From positions 124,001 through 188,000 of the forward strand of contig JAALGZ010000028.1 in the NCBI GenBank assembly GCA_015227615.1: a stretch of DNA of 64,000 nucleotides, in the 5' to 3' direction. The notes under the pieces were generated by a model, which was not told the origin of the DNA, made no database searches, and saw nothing but the letters and a program-made list of their open reading frames with translations. How positions within the stretch are numbered: the first letter of the stretch is position 1; the number at the start of each line of letters is the position of its first letter. Shown piece after piece: positions 49,190 through 58,169 of the stretch. The stretch is from Labyrinthula sp. Ha. Lineage: Eukaryota; Sar; Bigyra; Labyrinthulida; Labyrinthulaceae. A program made the translations under genes and the position numbers.

Positions 49190-50870
49190 AACAAGTAAAA
49201 TATCATTCTGTAAAATCTTGTTCCTTATTTATCTAATTACCATCTGGTCGGAGTCCGTGACCCATGTGTGAAAGAAAAGAGCGACGTAATTGAAGGAACT
49301 TCTTGGTTTTTTCTGTAGTATGAAATGGATGAAACTAATTAAAAAGTATGAATCATACTTTAATAAGAGAGTAGCTTCTAATAGATCAGTCAAGTTGAAT
49401 CTACGACATGGTTATCTCTCGCTGGGTTGCGTAGAGGGTGGTATGGATTTGCTAAGGTATCTATTTTAAATTTAGCTTTCATATTCTGAATAGTATTTTG
49501 AGGGGCTTTGACTAAGGTGGTTTCCCCAGACCTGTCTAATACACATTTAAATATTCCATTCTTCACCATGATAGCTCCCTGGGTGCAAATCAATACCACA
49601 GTTCTTTCTTTACAAGAATTGAATTGATATAACTCCAGTTTTTGTTTATGTATTGTTGTGATTATTGTTTTCTTATTGGTTTGAATTAAAGTTTCTTGTT
49701 GCAGTATCACCAATATCATGAGAAAATCTCTTTTTCAAGAGTCAAAGAAAAAGCATAAGATCTTACATACCACGACATAGACTTGAAGTATCTCAACCTA
49801 TGCAGTATTAGTTAATGTTTGGGGTTATATGATTCAGTTCTCTGAAATTCTTTATTGTTGGCTCAAGCTGCTGGCGATGCTAAGACGAGGGCATTGAAGA
49901 ATAATAGGTAGGCCTTTATTTGTGGAAATTGTGTTTTCTTCTTAAGTTCGCTTATTAGTTCTTGTAATAGATAAAACAAAATATTTAGATAACCCTCAAG
50001 GTAAAAAGTAATATATCCACGAAAAAAAATATCAATCATTAATACAAATCAAAATAGCAGTGAGGTATTTATAACTATTGCCATGTAACCCCCATTGAGT
50101 GTCATAAATAAGATGCTATGCCCATGTAGAACATGGGCCTCCAATACTGGTTACAGGGACAAATGTTGCCCGATTACCGTAGTAACCACTAAGGGAAAAT
50201 AATCATATCCTTTAGTGGCTAACACGGGTTGCACGCATAGATAAATTCGGAGTATCCTGGATTAGGCAATTACATTAGAGCAAACCCATATCTTGAAGAT
50301 TTAACTTTTTAAATTAAATAATGAGATTAAGGATAATAAATGAGAAATAGAAATTCTTCTCAAATGTGCTATCTAGTCTACTGTTAGCATAAAGCGGGCA
50401 TGTAAACACGAATTATAAAGCTATGAGTTCAGACAGCAGTTAATTGCTGGATTGTGGTACCAGTCTAGTACTCGGTAACTAAAATCTGGTTGTATTATTC
50501 ATTGAAAATAATAAAACATGTGCCATTGTAGACACTTGGATATATCTTTGGCTGTCTACTTTTAAGTTTTAAGTAGAGTACCGAAGCAATCTGAAGATAG
50601 ACGAATCTGTGAAAGAGAAAAAAAGAAGCTTTCATTCTGCTAACATCTAGTTAGGATTGACATGTGCCCTGGGCTGTCTCTTGGAGAAATACATGGAAGA
50701 CGAAAAAAGGGTTTTGAAAATAATTCAAGAAAAATTCCTTATTAATATCTGATAGTTTGAGTTGGGTTAGGTTGATGCATATGCCTTCTCGCCTAGACCA
50801 GATATCAATATTGATTTGTTGGGCTTTATGTATGCATTCAACTTTGTTGTGCTGTTAGAAGCTCAACTGG
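49190..50870. other. Intergenic stretch before the LTR element
   Basis: No firm gene. A 109-codon ATG-started frame on the minus strand (49390-49719) is the longest unexplained frame in the intergenic DNA. It matches no family I know and could be chance or a relic. A hairpin cluster at about 50118-50220 is listed separately. Confidence 0.4.
50118..50220. repeat. Cluster of short inverted repeats
   Basis: GCCCATGT/ACATGGGC with a 3-base loop (50120-50138) forms a perfect 8-bp stem. TGGTTAC (50149-50155) can pair with GTAACCA (50182-50188). CCACTAAGGG (50186-50195) can pair with CCTTTAGTGG (50209-50218). The second and third pairings share CCA, so they exclude each other. It could be a structured RNA, a MITE remnant or chance. 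Confidence 0.4.
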
Positions 50871-50873
50871 TGT

Positions 50874-50991
50874 ACTCTCCGGATTCTTTCTTAAACTTTG
50901 TAGATCTCAAGTTAAGTTCTTAATGCTTAGTTTTACATTAGCTCTTCTTATCTCAAACGATTAAACTATGTTACATCAGGCACGACCGTGC
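50874..50991 (-). repeat. 3' long terminal repeat
   Basis: 118-bp direct repeat of 58051-58168 at an exact offset of 7177 with no indel. It runs from ACTCTCCGGATTC to ACCGTGC as read on the plus strand. It is short for an LTR. TG/CA ends are not clear inside the shared segment. Confidence 0.8.
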
Positions 50992-50995
50992 TATT

Positions 50996-51009
50996 GCCCC
51001 CCCCCCCCA
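50996..51009 (-). other. G-rich tract at the polypurine-tract position
   Basis: A run of C on the plus strand (G on the element's strand) lies directly inside the 3' LTR, where the polypurine tract that primes plus-strand synthesis is expected. A nearly pure G run is unusual for that role. Confidence 0.5.
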
Positions 51010-51012
51010 TAG

Positions 51013-51708
51013 CTACTCAACTGGTCCAAGTCTTTCAGCTACTTCCGGGGTACTGAACGGTAGATCCAACCCAATACTCGTCCAGTTTCTCCTAACATTT
51101 GCTCTTCTCGCAAACAGGTCTAGCTTCCGTGTTCCACCAAACACCCTCTCAATCCGCTGGTATACCTCTTGTGGCTTCTCCGAATTTCTTAACCTCTCCG
51201 CTAGTATCACATTAACACCAAGAGAAAAAATTCGCTGCAATGGCGGCACCTCGCCTTTCCTCGATACCATCAGTACTTCCACCGCACTCATCAGCGTTGA
51301 CCCCATTTTGCTTTGCAAACGTCCTTTTCTTGACATCTTCATCCAATATAAATCACCTTCAAATCGAAATCCACAGGCTCTCAACCACGCCTCGACGCCA
51401 TTCCTCACTCTGGGCGTAACCCAGATAAATAAATATCCATTCATCAAGATCCTCTCCACCGGTATGGCTTTTATCTCCTCGAACCTCATAGTCGGGTACG
51501 GCAATGCAAGTCCTCTTGTCGGGTCTTTACCTGCAACCCTCCACGGAGGGTCCATGTGTACTACCTCCGGCAATCCCCCATGCAGCTCTACGTACACCTT
51601 GATAAACCTCATCCAGTCCATTTCTCGAACATCAGTCTTCAAAACCCACGACCTGTTCGGCGAAAACCAAATATCGAACCACCTCTGGCCCGACCGTAGC
51701 TTCCGCAT
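51013..51708 (-). CDS. MT-A70 family adenine-N6 methyltransferase, retroelement cargo
   Basis: Open 231-codon frame from an ATG. It shows the MT-A70 fold in order: a W-V-L-K-T-D-V-R segment before the core, the catalytic DPPW at 53-56, L-P-Y-P-T-M, an L-F-I-W-V-T motif, and a C-terminal stretch with S-E-K-P-Q-E-V-Y followed by L-D-L-F-A-R-R and W-T-S-I-G-L. These match the METTL3/IME4 and ciliate MTA1-like adenine methyltransferases; DPPW is the SAM/adenine-binding active-site motif. The protein is short, lacking the N-terminal zinc-finger or interaction regions of METTL3. Whether it acts on DNA (6mA) or RNA (m6A) cannot be read from sequence. The neighbouring Myb-like DNA-binding frame favours DNA. 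It occupies the env-like position between integrase and 3' LTR and is G+C-rich like the element. Confidence 0.85.
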   Translation of the reverse strand: MRKLRSGQRWFDIWFSPNRSWVLKTDVREMDWMRFIKVYVELHGGLPEVVHMDPPWRVAGKDPTRGLALPYPTMRFEEIKAIPVERILMNGYLFIWVTPRVRNGVEAWLRACGFRFEGDLYWMKMSRKGRLQSKMGSTLMSAVEVLMVSRKGEVPPLQRIFSLGVNVILAERLRNSEKPQEVYQRIERVFGGTRKLDLFARRANVRRNWTSIGLDLPFSTPEVAERLGPVE

Positions 51709-52040
51709 ACTCTTTTCCTGTCATGTCAAATCGCACTCCTTTCCTTCCCATACTATTCCTCTCAACGATTCCACGTTTCCAGCAGTCCTTTTTTTCTCGC
51801 AGAGTGGGTTATAAAAAAAAACTCTTTAAGCTGGGTACGCGCTAATCTAAACATGAGCACCTTTTCATCTACCTTACTCCTTTTCCGCCACATTTCCTGC
51901 TCCCTCCTGAGGTTTCTAACTGGTGCCGATACCCTCTTCAAGAATATCCTATCGCCTTCCGCTCTCCTGAACCATCAAAGTCACGTCCCCCTTGCCTCGG
52001 ATGTTTCCTTCTTCTAGAATAACGGGATGTCTATCCTGCA

Positions 52041-52535
52041 CTATGCCTCCGTCAACCCAAACCCCCTATTGTTGAACAATCTTCGCGCCAGCTTCTCCAC
52101 CTGTGACACCACACGTCTTCTCTCAACATAGTAGCACGTTCCCCATCGTTTCCTATTATATGCCGCAACCTCCCTTACATCCAGCGCTATCCCAAAAAAC
52201 CCTGAAATCAATTGCTGGCCAACAAGTTTATGTGTCCGATTATATAGCTGCTGCTTCGTTTTCCCTTTCAGTAACGCTTCCTTCTGTATCTGGTCGTATC
52301 GTCCAAGTCCAAACCTCCAGATACATCGCCTCAAAACCTCGTCCTCAATGGGAGTCCACCATCTGTCAGCTCGTGGTTTACTCCTCCCCACGTTTGCTAG
52401 ACGAATCGTGAACTTATTCAAATATTTCTTGACTTGTACGCGTTCCCTCTTATCCGACTTCAGCTTATCATTCAAAAATAACTCAAAGATCTCCGACATG
52501 TCCTGTGCGATAACGTGGAGGGGTTCCGATGACAT
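52041..52535 (-). CDS. Myb/SANT-like DNA-binding protein, retroelement cargo
   Basis: Open 164-codon frame from an ATG, immediately upstream of the methyltransferase in the element. Residues about 58-110 form a Myb/SANT-like repeat: R-W-W-T-P-I-E-D-E-V-L, a spaced tryptophan at 73, F-G-x-G-R-Y-D-Q-I and a basic third helix K-T-K-Q-Q-L-Y-N-R-T. The N-terminal 50 residues look helical, and the C-terminal part is basic (RRVV, ARRLF). Such domains bind DNA or histone tails. Ciliate 6mA complexes pair MTA1 with small homeobox/Myb-like partners, so a role as a targeting subunit for the adjacent methyltransferase is a reasonable inference. An alternative is guidance of integration or transcription control. 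Confidence 0.7.
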   Translation of the reverse strand: MSSEPLHVIAQDMSEIFELFLNDKLKSDKRERVQVKKYLNKFTIRLANVGRSKPRADRWWTPIEDEVLRRCIWRFGLGRYDQIQKEALLKGKTKQQLYNRTHKLVGQQLISGFFGIALDVREVAAYNRKRWGTCYYVERRRVVSQVEKLARRLFNNRGFGLTEA

Positions 52536-52802
52536 GTCTCCTGCCTCGAATGCACGCTATTTAACCAAGATTTCATACACTCCTGTCCTCCTTTGCAACT
52601 TCTTGAACTTTTCTACTGCTAATTCACCATAGTCTGAAATAAAAACGTCCCTGACTGCTTCAGATGGCCTCTAGCTCGAGCTCTCATAGAACCACAGTCT
52701 GCTCACATGGATCACTGCTATCTCCCCGTGCATGGACTTTACCCCGTATACATTTGGGGACACCATTTCTACGGCCTTATACGGCCCAACCCATTGCAGT
52801 TT

Positions 52803-53760
52803 TTATTTTAGCCTTTCCGACGGAGTTTCTTTTTGACTGACTATCACCCAATCTCCTGGGATAAGCTGCGCCACACGGACTTTCCTGCATTTATTATACT
52901 TCGAGTTCGCGTGATTCCTTGTTTTCTCTACAAATGAATAGACTTCCAACCACTTCGCCTCTAACTGCTCAGTAAATTCCTCCAAGATATCCAAGAAAGC
53001 CCTCATATCTCTCGGCTTCACTGGTTACTCGGACAGCTTGCTAAACGCTGTACACTCCTAGGGCTCCAACACCAATTTTCTATGACTTTCTTTTACCATA
53101 ACTAACTTATTTGATGTCATCCCAAGGTTCCTATATGTAGGTCGGTTATTCATGCAATGGACTATTGTAGGTATTAAACCCCCTCTCCGTCATTTCCAGC
53201 CTCAGTCCCGACACTAAAACTCTAACTTCTCGAAGGATGCAGTAGTTAGTCGTCTCCGCACCACGGTTCGTCCATGGTGTATATAAAATCGAGCAATGAT
53301 GCAAAAATCTTAGTGCCTTCCCAAGTTCCTTCAATAGGTTAGATACAAAGTGACTGCCTCGATCAGTAAAGACCATGAACTCCTCAATCAGACCCACTGA
53401 GAACCTCCGCTACAGAATAGTCTTCACCGTATTCCCACTAGTTGGTTTGCTCACCCTCGACAAATGCACCTTTCTAGAAAAAAAGTCCGCTAGCACCAGC
53501 ATATATCCATCCTCATTTATGTACAGGTAATCTATTAGTAGTATCTCCCGCGGTTTGGTTCCTAAAACGACAATATCCCTCGGTGTACGAATGAGTGCCG
53601 GTTTTCTAGGGCAATGTAAACACTTGTCTGCAATTACTTCAGTTTGGCAACTACCATTTCCCCTTTCTCAAAGCAATAATACCGCATAAGCCTTCTCTTC
53701 TGATCCTTTATCCAGGCATGTATCGAAGCTACATGGTAATGCATCAGCACTCTATCCATC
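52803..53760 (-). mobile_element. Integrase region of the LTR element
   Basis: The core is recognised by the F-T-D-R-G-S-H-F box and, downstream, P-W-T-N-R-G-A-E with the catalytic glutamate (about 53230-53370). The C-terminal part (52803-53021) shows the G-D-W-V-I-V strand and flanking basic helices typical of retroelement integrases. Upstream sequence to about 53760 should hold the zinc-binding head. The region is degraded. Confidence 0.7.
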
Positions 53761-54059
53761 AAATCTCTAGGCACAAAACCCCTCTATTATTTCTCTCTCA
53801 AACATTCATCTTCGTTCTCTTTCAGCTTGCTGGTAGAGCTCCAGCCCGGCTTCCACCTTAACTGGTCCTCCTTTATCTCTTTCAGCGTTACCTTCTTCCA
53901 CGATCCCCTGAATACCGGCGACAGGAACGAAATCCTCATCTCATCAACCCCCTTCATCACTTCCAGCTCCTGTGTAGAGAACTTTGATGCCCCCCCCCCC
54001 CCCCCGTATTTTATCTTTAGCCTGAAATATGTTTCCTCCTGGCTGGCTTCTGAGTCCCC

Positions 54060-55480
54060 CATCGACCCAGCATATCATCAAACAGGTTCACCTTGCCCGG
54101 TAAGAGTGAAACTTCAATATCCCCTTTCTGGAAACGCATCGCCTATTGGTGGGGCCTACCCACGTGGCTATTGTTTGGCATGGTTCCAAGCTTCAGAATA
54201 AACGCCAAATTCTTATGGTCAGTCAGATTTCACTGGCCTCGGGGGTCCATATACTAGGAAATCCAGCTTCGTGATTACCTCCAAAATTGGGTACAGCTAC
54301 TTCTGCAAAATATACCAGTTCTTCTGTGACTATGTACACTTTCCCGACAGTGTCATGAGCGGGTGATGTTTCTTCTTGTCGAAATTTTTATTCTCGAAGT
54401 CTGCTGCCAAACACTGGCTAACCACTGCTGCCCAATACTTCTTCTACGCATCTGTGATGACCACTAGCGCCTTCTCCTTATCATACAACTTAAGTTTCCA
54501 CGAAATCTCCAGCGACACAATCTCCAAAAACTTGTTCCAGACTGCTTTCCGCTATTGTATACATTACAGCACTTTCTTCTCCATCTTCATATCGCGCATT
54601 CTCATGTCCATGTCCACGTCCTTAGCTAATACTTCTCTCAGCGCTACTAGCTTGGATATTGTAGGTGCTAATCAAGTGACAAGATAAATAACCTCTGCCA
54701 TCTGAAAACGAAAATATGGTATCTTCGTATCCCTGATCTTCTGGTAGTAAACTGGCGAGTACCCCCACTCTCCCGGATATATCATTCTTCCGTAGAACTC
54801 TGCTTGGCGCGTAAAGAACACACACTTATCTACTCCGAGTTTCGCCTTCTTTTCTATTAATTGATCCACTTACTTCCTAACCATACCATTATAGTTTTCC
54901 TTCGTCTCTGAGTACAACAAGCAATCATCTACCCACTGTAGAGCTCCACTAGCTGTGGTTTCATATATTCCCAGGGGTTTCAGAATTTCATCTACCATCC
55001 TTTTATGGAACAACATTGGGTAGTTCACCCAGCCCTGTGGGGGCTTTATTTCATATATCCCCCCCCACCACGGCATCAGCAAGGTAAAATACTGCTTCTC
55101 ATTCTCTGTAGTTCTGGGGAAATCATATCCACTTTTCATGTCGAAGCATCCAAATATCTGACCCTCCCTACACAGATGAAGTTGGCGATCCAATATCGGG
55201 AGCCTAAGCGCTGTTTTCTGCGTGATAGAATTCAACATCCTCATATCCACTACCATCCGGTACTTTTCTGGTCCCTTCTTCGGTACCACAAACACCTGCG
55301 AAGTGTAGTTCGTAGATGTAACCTTCCTTAGAAGACCTCCCTTAACCACCGACTTAGCCTTCTTTCTCAGCCAATCCTCCCTTAGAGCTCCTAATGACCT
55401 CGTCTTTACTATCAAAGAGTCAGGCGTAGTTTTCTTCAGTGTGCAATCTATATGCTATAGGTTGCTCATACGTTCTTTCG
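54060..55480 (-). mobile_element. Reverse transcriptase and RNase H region
   Basis: RT is recognised by V-V-P-K-K followed by the K-Y-R-M-V-V-D box, by F-D-M-K-S-G-Y-D and by the V-D-D-C-L-L-Y catalytic box (about 54900-55340). An RNase H-like V-I-T-D-A strand lies near 54450. Box order and style fit Ty3/gypsy-type pol. The region is degraded. Confidence 0.75.
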
Positions 55481-55499
55481 ATCTCAATAAAGCGAAAGC

Positions 55500-56645
55500 T
55501 TGTCATCGCTTCTGTACTACCTCATACAGTTCATCTCTAAACTTTTTGTCGAAAAAGGCATCTTCCTCTTCACCATAGATCTTCTTCCTAATCGTGGCTA
55601 AAACTTCGTGTCTCTCTCCAGGAACCGTCTCTCCCTGTTCCAGGCTTTCTAAATTTCCACCCAAATCTATCTCATCAGGGCTATCAGATACTACATACGC
55701 TTTAACTCTTAGCGCCTCCTCCAAGTTATCGCCTTCGTACTGCTGTTCCACAGCTTCCACATATTCATATGCCCTTTCCCGAAAAGAAATCTCTTCAAAA
55801 TAGGTGAGCTGGATATTGATAAATCCAATAAAATCAACATCCAGACCTCCAGGCTCCATAAATTCAAATTCTCCATCTACAATAGTATCTTTAAATTTAG
55901 CATATAGGATTTCGTCTCCACCAAATCCTTTCTCTTTATCTGGATATGGATCCTCGTCTTCATTAGTTTGAAACTTTATCGGCTCATGAAGCGGTAGATT
56001 AAGCTCCTCCACCGTTTCCTTGAACAACTTGTCCATAATCTCTTTCTGATCTTTATATGGAGCATCTTCTGGTTTTATATCAATCTCAGCTTGATTCTCC
56101 CTTCTACTGGCTTCTCCCAACTCCCCTTTTTTTATTACAACTGGTGAGTCAGCATCTGCCAAGTGCATGTCATTTACTTCATTTGGACTTTGATTCAGTT
56201 TCTTCCCGATACGTCTCGATAAATTGTTGCAATTTCTACGTCGTTCAGGTTGCTCCTCGACAATAGTAGCAACCTTCGCCTCATCCTACGCGCTCCCTGT
56301 TGGTGCATACTTATTCCTCAGCTCCATCTGGAGCCTTCTCATCACCTGTTCTGGTAGTACCTGTAGCTTCCTTAAATTTTCGCGTCCAATAAGTAGATTT
56401 TTCAAATCCTCCGACTCAACCATATACATCTTGATCGTTCCGAGGTAAATAGGGTCGAAATTATCCACAATTACTCTTTCTTCGATATCCCCAACTTCAG
56501 TAGCTCTAACTATCGTTCCTTTCCCCGCATTCTATAACAATCTGGGGGTTCGGCTTCCGCGATGTGCCGCAAAACTTCTTGTGGAGTTTCAATCTTCCGA
56601 TCGTCTTCCCCGCGCCGCTATCTAGCACCCCTTTCACTCTCGACC
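55500..56645 (-). mobile_element. Protease and linker region of pol
   Basis: A V-L-D-S-G-A aspartic-protease box lies near 56610-56640 and an L-L-I-G-R-E-N-L segment near 56390. A long acidic linker without known domain (55503-56168) leads into RT. The linker is unusually rich in glutamate and aspartate for such elements. Confidence 0.6.
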
Positions 56646-56649
56646 AACT

Positions 56650-57942
56650 TTTACCATAATTCTACAATTCGATGATATCGGAGTACGTAAACTTCACATT
56701 CTGCACCAGTATATGCTCTGCTTCGCTGTCTGTGACATTTTGGAAATCCGCTTCCCGCGTCCCTGGCTTTTTCTGCCACTTCGGTTGTGGGCAGTTACTG
56801 GCTATTTGGCCCTTTTTTCTGTAATTGAAACAGGTAACTTCAGGACAACTATGAAACTTGTGCTCCAACGAGCCACAACGACTGCACTTGGGCTTTCCCA
56901 TATCACTAACCTTCACTTCCGCTGACATGATACGGATATTTGGGTCTTTCTGACCTGAGCCCCCTTTTCTTGTCCTTCTAGACCTGATGTCGACATCCTC
57001 AACCGCCACATACTTCTCCAAAGCTTGTTCGAAAGTTACTAGATCTCTTAAATCTGGGAACTCCTTATAATCTTCATAGGTTAGGTCAAAATATGCTGGC
57101 AGTTCTTGGATCAAAATTCTACTCATCTGCTTCTGGACTGGACATTATAATATCTTGACTTTGCCCACCAGTGCTCTAGCATCGTGCATGAATACTGCTA
57201 GTGCCTCCTCACCCGTAGTACACTCAACAGGCCATGAAAGTTTTTCTCGCAGCAAAGCCAAAGAAATCTTACTCTTCCTCTTATCTAGAAGATCAAGTCG
57301 ACGATCTAGATGTGCCCTAACCGCTACCGTGTCTAGGATATGTACTCCCTGGGCCTCCAGTTGATCCTGAATGGAAATATCTAGCCACTCCGCTATCTCC
57401 AGCGGCGGGTAGGCTATGGAATCTGCTCTACTCTGTGCTTTGTCGAACCTCGAAAGGAATTGTGCTAACGGGGTTCGGCGCAAACTGCTCAGTCCCTCAA
57501 GTTTTGGTGGACGTATCTGGGGAATAGAAGGACCTCCACGGTTGCTTTGACGCCTAAATTGCGCCGTCTGAGCCGCTACACCTCCCAAAGGACGTGCTGC
57601 TGCTGCAGGTGTGGATGTTTCACCCTCTCTAGGAGACGCCTCCCTTCCTCCTTCCCCGCTTAATTGGGACCTGGTATCATTCCCCATTTCTCTCGGCTGG
57701 GCAGCTTCTGTAGGTGAGCCATCTCTCGCGGGCTCTGCTGCTCTCGAAGGATGACCTTGCCTTCTTCTCCTATATTCAGCCTGCGAAATTGGGTTCACAC
57801 GGTCATTCAAAATCATCCTATTCACACTAGATTCTCCTTCTAAGTCCCCCTCCTCTTCCTTGACCTCCTCCTGCTCTGGACCACGTGCAGGGTTTGTCTG
57901 AGGATCTTCTTCAAGCGAGTTAATCTCCCCGCGCGGTATCAT
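56650..57942 (-). mobile_element. Gag region with CCHC zinc knuckle
   Basis: The start at 57942 opens a proline-, arginine- and glutamate-rich N-terminal part, followed by a helical capsid-like segment (about 57145-57500). A canonical C-x2-C-x4-H-x4-C knuckle lies near 56850-56890, with basic flanks (RSRRTRK) that suit RNA binding. Confidence 0.7.
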
Positions 57943-58050
57943 CTAAATTAGTTGTGGGATCCACCTCCTCTTGATTCGATTCGTTCTGACTCATATCGCT
58001 TAACCAAAGACTCAATTATGACTTCTCGCGCTTTGTTTAAACAATTACGC

Positions 58051-58168
58051 ACTCTCCGGATTCTTTCTTAAACTTTGTAGATCTTAAGTTAAGTTCTTAA
58101 TGCTTAATTCAACATTAGCTCTTCTTATACCAAACGATTAAACTATGTTACATCAGGCAGAACCGTGC
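58051..58168 (-). repeat. 5' long terminal repeat
   Basis: Direct repeat of 50874-50991 with 8 mismatches in 118 and no indel. The short leader between it and the gag start (57943-58050) should contain the primer-binding site, but I could not match a tRNA 3' end with confidence. Confidence 0.8.
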
Positions 58169-58169
58169 C

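Larger units (their letters stand above)
50874..58168 (-). mobile_element. LTR retroelement with Myb and MT-A70 methyltransferase cargo
   Basis: Minus-strand element of about 7.3 kb bounded by 118-bp direct repeats. In order it carries gag, a CCHC knuckle, protease, RT, RNase H, integrase, a Myb-like frame and an MT-A70 methyltransferase frame, then a G-rich tract and the 3' repeat. Gene order with integrase after RNase H points to the Ty3/gypsy side. It is clearly richer in G+C than the host DNA. Gag-pol is broken, with on the order of ten interruptions, while the two cargo frames are open. The two repeats differ at 8 of 118 positions (about 93% identity), so the copy is moderately old. CAACT occurs close to both ends (50864, 58171) and may be the target duplication, though it is not flush on the left. 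Confidence 0.85.

Noticed and set aside
51308-51814. 168-codon plus-strand frame opposite the methyltransferase
   Set aside because: Antisense shadow of the MT-A70 frame; it has no family features and the minus frame has clear motifs.
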